Positions 7,596-15,369 of a DNA stretch of 64,000 nucleotides are shown piece after piece. The notes below the pieces were generated by a model. The model was not told the DNA's origin. It worked only from the letters and a program-made list of their open reading frames with translations, and made no database searches. Each line of letters begins with the position of its first letter. The first letter of the stretch is position 1. This DNA comes from Parafrankia elaeagni (GTDB lineage Bacteria > Actinomycetota > Actinomycetes > Frankiales > Frankiaceae). Location of the stretch: the NCBI RefSeq assembly GCF_000374165.1, contig NZ_KB893728.1:186001-250000 (forward strand). Reading direction: 5' to 3'. Position numbers and translations under genes: made by a program.

Positions 7596-9326
7596 TTGAA
7601 CCCGTTCCGTTCTTTGCGTGTGCGTAACTTCCGGCTGTTCGTCGCCGGTCAGATCCTGTCGGTCGCCGGGACCTGGATGATGGTCGTCGCGCAGGACTGG
7701 CTGGTGCTCGATCTGACCGACGACTCGGCGAGCGCGCTCGCCGTCGTCACCGCCCTGCAGTTCACGCCGTCACTGCTGCTGACACTGCTCGGCGGCCGTC
7801 TCGCCGACCGGTACGACAAGCGGCTCCTGCTCACCCTCGCCAACATCGTCTCCGGCGCGTTGGCACTGGTGCTCGCGCTGCTGGTGCTGGGCGGCGACGT
7901 CACGCTGTGGCAGATCCAGCTGTTCGCGCTGGCGCTGGGTGTGGCGAGCGCCGTCGAGATCCCCACCCGGCTGTCGTTCATCAGCGAGATGGTCGGCCCG
8001 GAGCTGCTGCCGAACGCCTCGGCGCTCAGCGCCGCCTACTTCAACCTGGCCCGGGTGGCCGGCCCGGCGGTCGCGGGCCTGCTGATCGCCGCGTTCGGCC
8101 CCGGGCCGGTGATGGTCGTCAACGCGGTGAGCTACCTGGCGACGGTGGTGGGCCTGCGCATGATGCGGCCCGCGGAGCTGCTGCGGCCCACCCGCCCGCC
8201 GTCGCGGGTGCGGGTCGTGGACGGACTGCGCTACGTCGCGTCCCGCGACGACCTGGCGCTGCCCCTGGTCCTGGTCGCCGCCGTCGGCCTGTGCGCAATG
8301 AACTTCCAGCTGACGCTGCCGTTGCTGGCCCGGACGGTGTTCCACGCCGACGCGGCCGCGTTCGGCCTGCTGACCGCCGCGTTCGCCGGCGGGTCACTGG
8401 TGGCGGCGCTGGTCACGACCGGGCGGCGGGAACGGCCGTCGGCCGGGCTGGTGAACGGGGCGGCTGTCGGCCTCGGTGTGGCGATGACCCTGACCGGATG
8501 GGCCCCGACGTTCGCGGCCGCGGCGGCCGGCCTGTGCGTCACCGGCTTCGGGGTGATCTATTTCGCCCAGGCCGCGAACCACCGCATCCAGCTGGGCAGC
8601 GACCCGGTGTTCCGCGGGCGGGTCATGGCGCTCTACTCGACGATCATGATCGGGTCGACGCCGCTCGGCTCACTGCTGGTCGGGGTGCTCGCCGAGCAGG
8701 TCAACGCCCGCGCCGCGATGTGGTTCGGCGGCGCCGCCACACTGGTCGCGGTCGCGGCCGTCCACACCGCCGACCGGCGTGCCCGGCGTGCCCGGCCGGC
8801 CCGTGTTCCGTCGCCGCGTCCGGACGGGCGTGTCCTGGCTCCGGACGGGGCAGCGGCGGCGGCGCGGTCAGGCAGCGAGCCGGAACGAGGTGCCGGAACT
8901 GCTCGGGACCCAGGCGTCGGGGAGCGCCAGGGCGAGGGCCCCCTGCGCGCGCCAGCCGGTGCAGTGGGCGGAGGCGACGAGGTCGGGTGCCAGCTCGGTG
9001 AGCGCGCTGACCGTCGGCGGGATGACCGGCTCGAAGGCGGGGCCGCCGAGGTGCAGCCCGCCGATCAGCGCGTGCAGCCGGTCCACCCCGGTCAGCCGCA
9101 GGGCGTGTCGGGCGATGTTGACCGCGCCCGCGTGCCCGCAGCCGGTCAGGACCAGGAGACCCCGGCCCCGCACGTGCACGACCAGCGCCTGGTCGTCGAG
9201 GACGAGCGGGTCGTGCTGCCAGCCGGAGCCGTTCCACCCCTGGTGCGAGGGCGGCATCCCGCGTTCGAAGTCCGTCGTGCGGTCGATCTCGCCGGTGATG
9301 AGGACGTGGCCGTCGACCAGCAGTGA
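7596..9326 (+). CDS. MFS transporter (drug/siderophore exporter type) with long antisense-overlapping tail
   Basis: Residues 1-400 are a typical 12-helix major facilitator of the enterobactin/multidrug exporter group: NFRLFVAGQILSVAGTWM at the N-terminus, LGGRLADRYDKRLLL in loop 2-3, and GRVMALYSTIMIGSTPLG late. The TTG at 7596 has AGGAGG just upstream. The family normally ends near residue 410-420, but this frame has no stop until 9324. The last ~150 residues (from codon 425) are low-complexity Arg/Ala/Gly and lie antisense to the convergent metallo-hydrolase gene. The tail may be translated, or the true end may have been lost by a small indel around 8780-8870. Confidence 0.85.
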   Translation: MNPFRSLRVRNFRLFVAGQILSVAGTWMMVVAQDWLVLDLTDDSASALAVVTALQFTPSLLLTLLGGRLADRYDKRLLLTLANIVSGALALVLALLVLGGDVTLWQIQLFALALGVASAVEIPTRLSFISEMVGPELLPNASALSAAYFNLARVAGPAVAGLLIAAFGPGPVMVVNAVSYLATVVGLRMMRPAELLRPTRPPSRVRVVDGLRYVASRDDLALPLVLVAAVGLCAMNFQLTLPLLARTVFHADAAAFGLLTAAFAGGSLVAALVTTGRRERPSAGLVNGAAVGLGVAMTLTGWAPTFAAAAAGLCVTGFGVIYFAQAANHRIQLGSDPVFRGRVMALYSTIMIGSTPLGSLLVGVLAEQVNARAAMWFGGAATLVAVAAVHTADRRARRARPARVPSPRPDGRVLAPDGAAAAARSGSEPERGAGTARDPGVGERQGEGPLRAPAGAVGGGDEVGCQLGERADRRRDDRLEGGAAEVQPADQRVQPVHPGQPQGVSGDVDRARVPAAGQDQETPAPHVHDQRLVVEDERVVLPAGAVPPLVRGRHPAFEVRRAVDLAGDEDVAVDQQ

Positions 9327-9926
9327 CGGCTGGCGTCGCTCGATCACCTGGAAACCCTCGGACTCCAGCGCGCGCCGGCTCAGCGTCGGCAGCTCGGACG
9401 GGTCCAGGCCGGGCGGAGCGAGCCGGCGGCGCGTCCAGACCTGTGGGTGGACGGTCATCGGCAGGCCGCGCACCCCACGGCGGCCGGCGAGCCCGGCGAG
9501 GCCGCCGGCGTGGTCGAAGTGCCCGTGGCTGAGAACGACACCCTGGACGTCGCCGAGGTCGACACCGAGCCGGTCGGCGTTGCTCACCATGCCGTCCGGC
9601 GAGACGCCGGTGTCGAACAGCAGCGTGGTGACCGTGTCGCCGCGGCGGACGCGGACCAGCGCCGAGAAGCCGTGCTCGGCCCGCAGCCCCGCCGTCGTGA
9701 TCCCGGCCTCGAACTGCGGTGCCTCGACCAGCCCCACCCCGCGCGGCGGACGGATCACCCGCTCGTCGCCGGGCAGCAGCCCGTCGTAGGTGTTGTCCAT
9801 CAGCGCGGTGACGACGACCTCGTCGACGGGGACCAGCGCGACCGGGTCCACAGCCGTGCCGGGGGCGGGGCGGGGCAGGCTGGCACGGGCACCCGCCGGG
9901 CTACCGGACGGATCGTCGTCGCACAC
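8868..9926 (-). CDS. MBL-fold metallo-hydrolase
   Basis: A 352-residue metallo-beta-lactamase-fold protein. The metal-binding HxHxDH motif is seen as LSHGHFDHAGG (His134, His136, Asp138, His139). Further ligand regions are TGCGHAGAVN, GGLHLGG and SAHCTGW. This layout resembles the group annotated as 7,8-dihydropterin-6-methyl-4-(ribofuranosyl)aminobenzene-phosphate synthase-like hydrolases, whose members act on varied substrates. A GTG at 9926 gives the longest form. The first ~40 residues are low complexity, so an internal start near MDNTYDGLL (residue 43) is possible. It converges on the MFS gene, whose frame overlaps its last ~459 bases. Confidence 0.87.
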   Translation of the reverse strand: MCDDDPSGSPAGARASLPRPAPGTAVDPVALVPVDEVVVTALMDNTYDGLLPGDERVIRPPRGVGLVEAPQFEAGITTAGLRAEHGFSALVRVRRGDTVTTLLFDTGVSPDGMVSNADRLGVDLGDVQGVVLSHGHFDHAGGLAGLAGRRGVRGLPMTVHPQVWTRRRLAPPGLDPSELPTLSRRALESEGFQVIERRQPSLLVDGHVLITGEIDRTTDFERGMPPSHQGWNGSGWQHDPLVLDDQALVVHVRGRGLLVLTGCGHAGAVNIARHALRLTGVDRLHALIGGLHLGGPAFEPVIPPTVSALTELAPDLVASAHCTGWRAQGALALALPDAWVPSSSGTSFRLAA

Positions 9927-10013
9927 ACGCGGCTCCTCGGACTGCTTGATCGTGCTCGGTCGGGACTACAGGCCGGTCCGGGCGTGAGGACGCGGCGGCT
10001 GGCGTTCGGGAGG

Positions 10014-10490
10014 CTACGGCTGATCCGTACTGGCCTGGGCCTGATAGCCGGGCGCGGGTGTGCCAGGGGGGTTGTAGACGCCGGGCTTCGCGTCCGGGTT
10101 CGGCACGCAGACCTCCGCCTCCAGCCCGTCCGGGTCGCGGAAGAACAGGCTCAGGACGGGGCCGAAGTCGGTGACGAAGCCGTCGGTGGCACCGCGGGCC
10201 ATCAGCCGCTCCCGGATCAGGTCGAACGCGTCCGTGGAGGCGGCCTGCAGACCGAGGTGGTCGATGCGGCCGCGGCCGAACATCGGTGTCTGCCGCTGCG
10301 CCTCGGTGTTGTCGCTGATCTCGAAGATGTTGAGCTCGGTGAGCGGACCGATGGAGAGAAGCGACAGGGTTCCACCGGGCATCCTCTCCTCGTGGTCCAC
10401 CGTGGCCTCGAAGACGTCGCGGTAGAACCTGTGCAGCCGCTCAGCGTCGTTCGTCAGGATCGCCACGTGGTTCACGCCGTTCAGCAGCAT
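10014..10490 (-). CDS. VOC-superfamily (glyoxalase/dioxygenase fold) protein
   Basis: A 158-residue protein with the paired beta-alpha-beta-beta-beta units of vicinal-oxygen-chelate proteins. It opens NGVNHVAILTNDAERLHRFYRDVF (first metal His in NHVAI), then has RIDHLGLQAAS (second His) and FFRDPDGLEAEVCVPN (terminal Glu). Functions in the family range from glyoxalase to extradiol dioxygenase, and no substrate can be assigned. The ATG at 10490 has AAGGA about 10 bases upstream. The C-terminal ~20 residues are Pro/Gln-rich and outside the fold. It stands alone between two oppositely arranged genes. Confidence 0.85.
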   Translation of the reverse strand: MLLNGVNHVAILTNDAERLHRFYRDVFEATVDHEERMPGGTLSLLSIGPLTELNIFEISDNTEAQRQTPMFGRGRIDHLGLQAASTDAFDLIRERLMARGATDGFVTDFGPVLSLFFRDPDGLEAEVCVPNPDAKPGVYNPPGTPAPGYQAQASTDQP

Positions 10491-10699
10491 GGGCGTTCGT
10501 CCTTCCGGATCCGGGTGGTGCGGGAGAACCTCGCGACAGCAGAATCTCACGCGGTCCGCGCGCGTCGGGCCGGGTCGATCAGCAGAGCACACCGGGAAAC
10601 GCCGGACCGTCGCCCGACGGGCCACCAGGACGCGCGGGACCCTGTCGGTTCGGCGTCCTTTCCTCCCGGTCGGCTGGTCGCCCGCGCTACAACGCTGGC

Positions 10700-11329
10700 A
10701 TGTCGCGTGTGCTCGCCGGCCTGGCCGCTGCCCCGATGCTGCTGATCGGGGGCGTCCTCACGGTCGCCTTCCTGCTGCCGGCCGACCGGATGTACCTGCT
10801 CGGGCCCATGATCGCCGGCGTGATGATCATCATGATGGTCGTGCTCCTCACGCTGCTGCCGCGGGTGATCCGCTGGCGGATGGCCGAGATGTTCGGCGGC
10901 GAGCTCTCGCCGCTGCTCGGGCACGGCGGCATCTCCGGCGGGCGGCGTGGTGGAGCGGGCGGCACGTTCCCGTTCCCCTTTCCCCTCGCCGCCGGCCTCC
11001 GGGATGCTCCGGTCGGCGCCGGCGAACCCGGGGGCGCGGACGATGGCGACCTCCGCGGCGGCTGCCGCCACGACCACCGCGACCGCCACGACCACCGCGA
11101 TCACGGCGGTCACGGCGGTCACGGCGGTCACCACGACCATGCTGGTCACGGCGGTTCCGACGGCCATCACGGCCACGACCACGGCTGGACGGGGCCGGCT
11201 TCCTGTGCCGGCGGCTCGGACAGTTTCGACAGCTCGTCGAGCAGCAGCTGCGGCAGCTCGTCCAGCTGCGGTTCCGACAGTTGGTCGAGCAGCAGCTCCG
11301 ACAGCTCGTCCAGCAGTTCCTCCTGGTGA
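10700..11329 (+). CDS. Membrane protein with His-rich metal-binding segment and Ser/Cys tail
   Basis: A 209-residue protein I cannot place in a family. Residues ~5-55 hold two hydrophobic helices (LAAAPMLLIGGVLTVAFLL and MIAGVMIIMMVVLLTLL), with PRVIRWRMAEMFGGELSP after them. Residues ~115-165 are crowded with histidine (HDHRDRHDHRDH, then GGHGGHGGHHDHAGHGG), which would bind Ni, Zn, Co or Cu. The last ~40 residues are almost only Ser with two Cys-Gly pairs and single Trp, ending SSSSSSSW. The His and Ser stretches arise from short DNA repeats of GGTCACGGC and of a serine-codon unit. It is probably a metal-storing or envelope protein and is fast evolving. Confidence 0.6.
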   Translation: MSRVLAGLAAAPMLLIGGVLTVAFLLPADRMYLLGPMIAGVMIIMMVVLLTLLPRVIRWRMAEMFGGELSPLLGHGGISGGRRGGAGGTFPFPFPLAAGLRDAPVGAGEPGGADDGDLRGGCRHDHRDRHDHRDHGGHGGHGGHHDHAGHGGSDGHHGHDHGWTGPASCAGGSDSFDSSSSSSCGSSSSCGSDSWSSSSSDSSSSSSSW

Positions 11330-11393
11330 CAGGTGTCCCTGCGGGGACAGCTCGGTGAGAACAGCTCGGTGAGGACGCCTCGGTGAGGCGGCG

Positions 11394-11822
11394 TTGCGCA
11401 GGCGCTCCGCGATGGGCGTCTACACCCGCGGCCTGGTGGACGCCATCCCCGGCGCCCGACCTGGATCGTCCGGCGGTGCCGCTGACGGGCGTGCACCGCC
11501 CGGTCCGCACGGCGAGCCGGTCGGTATCGGTGCCTGGGCCGACTGGGTCGCCGAGCAGGGCGTTCCGTTCGCGGTGCCCGAGTGGGGCGTGAACGACCAG
11601 GCCTGGGGCTCGACCGACCCGGCCTTCATCACCCAGATGTGCACCGTGTTCGAACGGGCCGCCGCGTCGAGGACCGGGCTCGCCTACGAGTCCTACTTCG
11701 ACGGCTCGACCGGTTACAGCTGCAAGTTCACCCTGCACGACAAGGAGTGCGGCTTCGACTACCACGAGGCCGCGGCCCAGCGGTACAAGGAGCTGTGGAC
11801 GGGGCCGTACGTCAGATCCTGA
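11394..11822 (+). pseudogene. C-terminal remnant of a secreted glycoside hydrolase (GH26-like)
   Basis: Only the end of a glycosidase is recognisable, from about 11500. It contains WADWVAEQGVPFAVPEWGVND, in which the Glu of PEWG is the typical nucleophile strand of GH26/clan A mannanases and glucanases. DPAFITQMCTVFE, YESYFDG and AAQRYKELW follow. The catalytic domain's first two thirds, including the acid/base Glu and the signal peptide, are missing. The preceding ~100 bases are short imperfect repeats of CAGCTCGGTGAG. I read this as a gene truncated by deletion or rearrangement. A functional small protein cannot be excluded but would lack an active site. Confidence 0.65.
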
Positions 11823-11931
11823 TCCGCGGTTCTGATTCTCGCCCGGCACAGGCGGTGTCGCGCGGCGGTCCACCCGTCGCGCGGCGCCGCCGTGCCGGGC
11901 TTCTCCCGGCTCGGGCGCCTACGATCTGGTC

Positions 11932-12750
11932 GTGCCTGATGCGGTCGTGCCCGTGGCCCCGCTGCTGCCGATGCGCCGTCGCCTGACCGTGTCCGCAGGC
12001 ACGGTGGAGCACCACGCGACCGAGCCGATCTCCTACTGGCATCGCCACGACCTGCACGAGATCGAGTACGCGGTCCGTGGCAGCGCCGAGATCCGGACCC
12101 GGTCGACGCACTACCTGCTGCCGCCGCGCTACGCGGCCTGGCTCCCGGCCGGAGTGGAGCACTCGCCGCTGCTGCGGGACGTCCACACTGTGGCGGTCTT
12201 CTTCGACCCGGCCGTGTTCAGCCTGCCCTGCCCGCGGGCGGCGATCATCCCGGTCCCGCCGGTCCTGCGGGAGATGATGCGCTACGCCGTCCGCTGGCCC
12301 GTCGAGCGGCTCGACGACGACCCGGAGGCGCTCGCCTTCTTCAAGGCGCTGGCCGGGGTCCTCCGCCAGGCGCTCGCGCAGGAGCTGCCCCTGTCGCTGC
12401 CCGTCTCGGACGATCCGGTGATCCGGGACGTGGTCGCCTACACCGCCGCGCACCTGGACGACGTCACCGCCGGTGCTGTCTGTCGCGCTGTCGGGATCTC
12501 CGAGCGGGTGCTGCGCCGCCGGTTCGCCGCCGAGCTGGGCCAGACCTGGCGCGACCATCTGCAGCACGCCCGCCTGCTGCGGGCGATGTCCCTGTTGAGC
12601 AGCACGACCCAGCCGGTCGGTGAGATCGCCGCCGCGGTGGGGTTCGGCAGCGCGAGCGCGCTCGCCCGCGCCTTCCGCACCTGGACCGGTGAGGCCCCGA
12701 CCGCCTACCGCGACCGCTGGCAGTCCACGCGGGCGGAGCTGTCCGCGTAG
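11932..12750 (+). CDS. AraC-family transcriptional regulator
   Basis: A 272-residue one-component regulator. The N-terminal half is a cupin sensor (HHATEPISYWHRHDLHEIEYAVRGSAEI, LLPPRYAAWLPAGVEHSP). Residues ~165-265 are the double helix-turn-helix: TAGAVCRAVGISERVLRRRF and PVGEIAAAVGFGSASALARAFRTWTGEAPTAYRDRW. The GTG at 11932 is the apparent start. The effector is unknown. Neighbouring genes are a glycosidase remnant upstream and the convergent kinase downstream, so its target is probably distant or was lost with the glycosidase locus. Confidence 0.9.
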   Translation: MPDAVVPVAPLLPMRRRLTVSAGTVEHHATEPISYWHRHDLHEIEYAVRGSAEIRTRSTHYLLPPRYAAWLPAGVEHSPLLRDVHTVAVFFDPAVFSLPCPRAAIIPVPPVLREMMRYAVRWPVERLDDDPEALAFFKALAGVLRQALAQELPLSLPVSDDPVIRDVVAYTAAHLDDVTAGAVCRAVGISERVLRRRFAAELGQTWRDHLQHARLLRAMSLLSSTTQPVGEIAAAVGFGSASALARAFRTWTGEAPTAYRDRWQSTRAELSA

Positions 12751-12795
12751 TCCCGGCGCGGCTGTCATCAGCCCTTTCCAGTGACGGACCGCCGC

Positions 12796-14553
12796 TCAGA
12801 CCGGGGTGATCTGGGAGACCCGCCACCCGGCCGCGGTCGGGACGAGGTTGACGTCCTGGACCATCGTGCCGGTGGCCGCCTGCCGGGTCAGCACCCGGCC
12901 GGAGGCGCTGACGACGGAGAACGGCATCATGTGCGAGGCGAAGCGCAGGACCACGATGCGCTCGTTCTCGGTCAGCACATCGACGGAGTCGATGACCTGC
13001 TCGCCGCCCTGGCCATGGCCGCCGATCGCGATCATCGCCCGGATCGACTCCTCCTCGCTGGCCCGTGCGCTGCTGGCCTCGGTGTACACCTCGCCGAGCA
13101 GGCCGATGTCGGCGGCCGCGTAGGCGGCGACCCGGCTCCGGTCGAGGGTCCGCAGCACCTCGGTCCAGTACTGCACGGTGTGTCGCCCGCCGCCCGGTTC
13201 GGGGGCGGGCCCCGGCGCGCCCGCGGACCCCGGCACGTCGCCGGTGACGGGGACCGTGGCCGGGGCACTGTTCGGCTGGGCGGAGGAGACCGGCGCGGGC
13301 GGAGGGGACGTTCCGGTGGCGGCGGGCGGGCCCGAGGGCGTCGTCACGTCCGCGGCGGTGGCAGCACCTGACACCGGGCCCTCGACCACTCCGGTGCTGG
13401 AGACGGTCACCGCGGGAGCGTCGAGGGCACCGGAGGAAGCGGCGTCCGGCATGGAGCGGACCAGGAGAAGTGCCACGCCGGCGGCCGCGAGGGCGGCGAT
13501 CGCCGCCGAGACCGCCCCGAGCGCGCGTCGCCCTCTCCCGGGTGGACGGCGTCGGTGTCCGGCCCGTGACTGACCGCCCTCCACCTCCACCTCCACCCCC
13601 GCCGCCGGCGGCGGGGGCGTGATGGGTGGTCCGATGCCGGCTGCCGTCTCCATCGGCTCGGCGACCGGCGGCTGGTCGGGCACGGCCTGGGCCTGAGCCT
13701 GGGGCGGCAGCACGGCGGCCATCGGCCGCGTCGAACCGGTCAGCTGGCCGAGCAGGTCGGTGGCGGTCGGCCGCTCGGGCGCCTTCTTGCTCATCGCGGC
13801 CCGGACGAGCGGGAGCAGGCGCGTGTCGAGCCCGTCGAGGTCCGGCTCGCCGTGCACCACCCGGTACATGACGGCCGGCACGGCACCGAGCCCGAACGGC
13901 GACCGGCCGGTGCCGGCGAACGCGACGACACCACCCCAGGCGAAGACGTCCGCGGCGGCGCCGGTCGCCTCCCGTGCGGCCTGCTCGGGTGCCATGAACG
14001 CCGGGGTGCCGACGGTGTCGGACGCCCCGGTCAGCAGCGAGGCCGACTCGACCGACATCGCGACGCCGAAGTCGATGAGCCGCGGCCCGGTCTTCGACAG
14101 CAGCACGTTGCCCGGCTTGACGTCCCGGTGGACGAGGCCGGCGTTGTGGATGGAGGTGAGCGCGGCGGCGATCGCGACGGCGAGCTGGTGCAGGTCGGTG
14201 GTGGACAGCGGGCCGTGCTCGTCGACGGCCTCGGCGAGCGTCGGCCCGTCCAGGAACTCGGTGACGATGTAGGGCCGGCCGTCGGCCACGCCGAAGTCGA
14301 GGACCTCCGCGGTGCAGAACGGCGCGACGCTGCAGGCGATCCTCGCCTCACGCTGGAACCGGGCCAGGTACTGCCCGTCCCGGGCCAGGTGCTCGTGGAT
14401 GACCTTCACGGCCACCCGGCGGCCTTCGGGCGAGCGGCCCAGGTAGACCCGGCCCATCCCGCCGGTGCCGAGCACGCCCTCGAGGGTGTGTGGCCCGAGG
14501 AGCGTGGGGTCGGTCGTCAGCAGCGGCGTCACTCCGCCCACCGCCATGCGCAT
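12796..14553 (-). CDS. Transmembrane serine/threonine protein kinase (Pkn family)
   Basis: A 585-residue eukaryotic-type kinase. It has the glycine loop GTGGMGRVYLG (residues 29-39), ATP-binding Lys50 in VAVKVIH, the catalytic loop His142-Arg143-Asp144 (HRDVKPGN), Asp161 of DFG and the APE-type segment FMAPEQA. A Pro/Ala linker leads to one membrane helix (~344-366, ALGAVSAAIAALAAAGVALLLV) and an extracellular region of ~215 residues. The final ~110 residues (TVQYWTEVLRTLDRSRVAAYAA onward) look like a small folded sensor domain rather than PASTA repeats. Start is ATG 14553, with GTG 14556 and ATG 14547 as alternatives. It lies downstream of, and on the same strand as, a class III cyclase, which suggests a signalling pair. 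Confidence 0.93.
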   Translation of the reverse strand: MRMAVGGVTPLLTTDPTLLGPHTLEGVLGTGGMGRVYLGRSPEGRRVAVKVIHEHLARDGQYLARFQREARIACSVAPFCTAEVLDFGVADGRPYIVTEFLDGPTLAEAVDEHGPLSTTDLHQLAVAIAAALTSIHNAGLVHRDVKPGNVLLSKTGPRLIDFGVAMSVESASLLTGASDTVGTPAFMAPEQAAREATGAAADVFAWGGVVAFAGTGRSPFGLGAVPAVMYRVVHGEPDLDGLDTRLLPLVRAAMSKKAPERPTATDLLGQLTGSTRPMAAVLPPQAQAQAVPDQPPVAEPMETAAGIGPPITPPPPAAGVEVEVEGGQSRAGHRRRPPGRGRRALGAVSAAIAALAAAGVALLLVRSMPDAASSGALDAPAVTVSSTGVVEGPVSGAATAADVTTPSGPPAATGTSPPPAPVSSAQPNSAPATVPVTGDVPGSAGAPGPAPEPGGGRHTVQYWTEVLRTLDRSRVAAYAAADIGLLGEVYTEASSARASEEESIRAMIAIGGHGQGGEQVIDSVDVLTENERIVVLRFASHMMPFSVVSASGRVLTRQAATGTMVQDVNLVPTAAGWRVSQITPV

Positions 14554-14636
14554 CACCCCGAATCAGCTCACCTCGCGTGACCGGTAGGCCGCCGGCCGGC
14601 ACATCGCGGCTGATTCTGCCATTGCGGATGAAGTGG

Positions 14637-15338
14637 TCAGGCGGCCCGCCGGGCCGGGCCGCCGGCGGGGACCTCCCGCAGCACGGCCCGGTGCGTGACC
14701 AGCGGCTGCAGGGCGGTGGCACCGGCGGCAGCGGCCGCCAGCCGGTAGGCCTGCACGAGCGCGACCCGGCCCCTGACGGTCGTGGGTGCGAGCGCGACGG
14801 CGCCGTCGCCGGTACCGGCCAGCCCTGCGGCGGTCTGGGCGCAGACGACGGTGGTGCCGGGCTCGCGGGCCATGCTCTGCAGCCGCGCGGCGAGGTTCAC
14901 CGTGTCGCCGACCAGGGTGAACCCGAGCCGCTCGTCGTCGCCGAGAACGGCGGCGGCGACCTCGCCGGTGCACACCCCGATGCCGAGGCCGAACGGCGCC
15001 AGGCCCTGGGCGGCCCAGGTCTCGTCGAGCCGCCGCTGCCGGCGGTGCATGGCGGCGGCGGCCCGGCAGGCCCGCTCCCGGTGGTCAGGTGCGGGCCCCG
15101 GGACGCCGAACGCGGCGAGCACGGCGTCACCCGCGTACTGGATGACGGTCCCGCCGGCGTCGAGGACGGCGGTGGCCATCTCCCGCCGGTGGGCGTCGAG
15201 CTGGCCGGCGAGCACCATCGGATCGGTGCGTTCCGCGATGCCGCTGTAGCCGCGGACGTCTGACATCAGCACGGTGACGACGAGCCGCCGGGCCACCAAC
15301 GCGGGCCGGGCGTCGATCGTGTTCACGGTTGCAGGCAT
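14637..15338 (-). CDS. Class III adenylate/guanylate cyclase, catalytic domain only
   Basis: A 233-residue soluble protein that is essentially one cyclase homology domain. Metal-binding Asp27 (MSDVRGYS) and Asp71 (YAGDAVLAAFG) and the transition-state pair Asn148/Arg152 (GDTVNLAARL) are present. The usual adenine-selecting Lys is Gln67, and its Asp partner is Thr141, so base specificity is uncertain; Thr at that place is known in some bacterial adenylate cyclases. The ATG at 15338 has AGAGGA about 10 bases upstream. It lies 31 bases after the FAD oxidoreductase gene and 83 bases before the kinase gene, all on the minus strand, and is probably one transcript. Confidence 0.9.
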   Translation of the reverse strand: MPATVNTIDARPALVARRLVVTVLMSDVRGYSGIAERTDPMVLAGQLDAHRREMATAVLDAGGTVIQYAGDAVLAAFGVPGPAPDHRERACRAAAAMHRRQRRLDETWAAQGLAPFGLGIGVCTGEVAAAVLGDDERLGFTLVGDTVNLAARLQSMAREPGTTVVCAQTAAGLAGTGDGAVALAPTTVRGRVALVQAYRLAAAAAGATALQPLVTHRAVLREVPAGGPARRAA

Positions 15339-15369
15339 CCTCGCTGCGTCCTCTCTGCGTCGACCGGCA

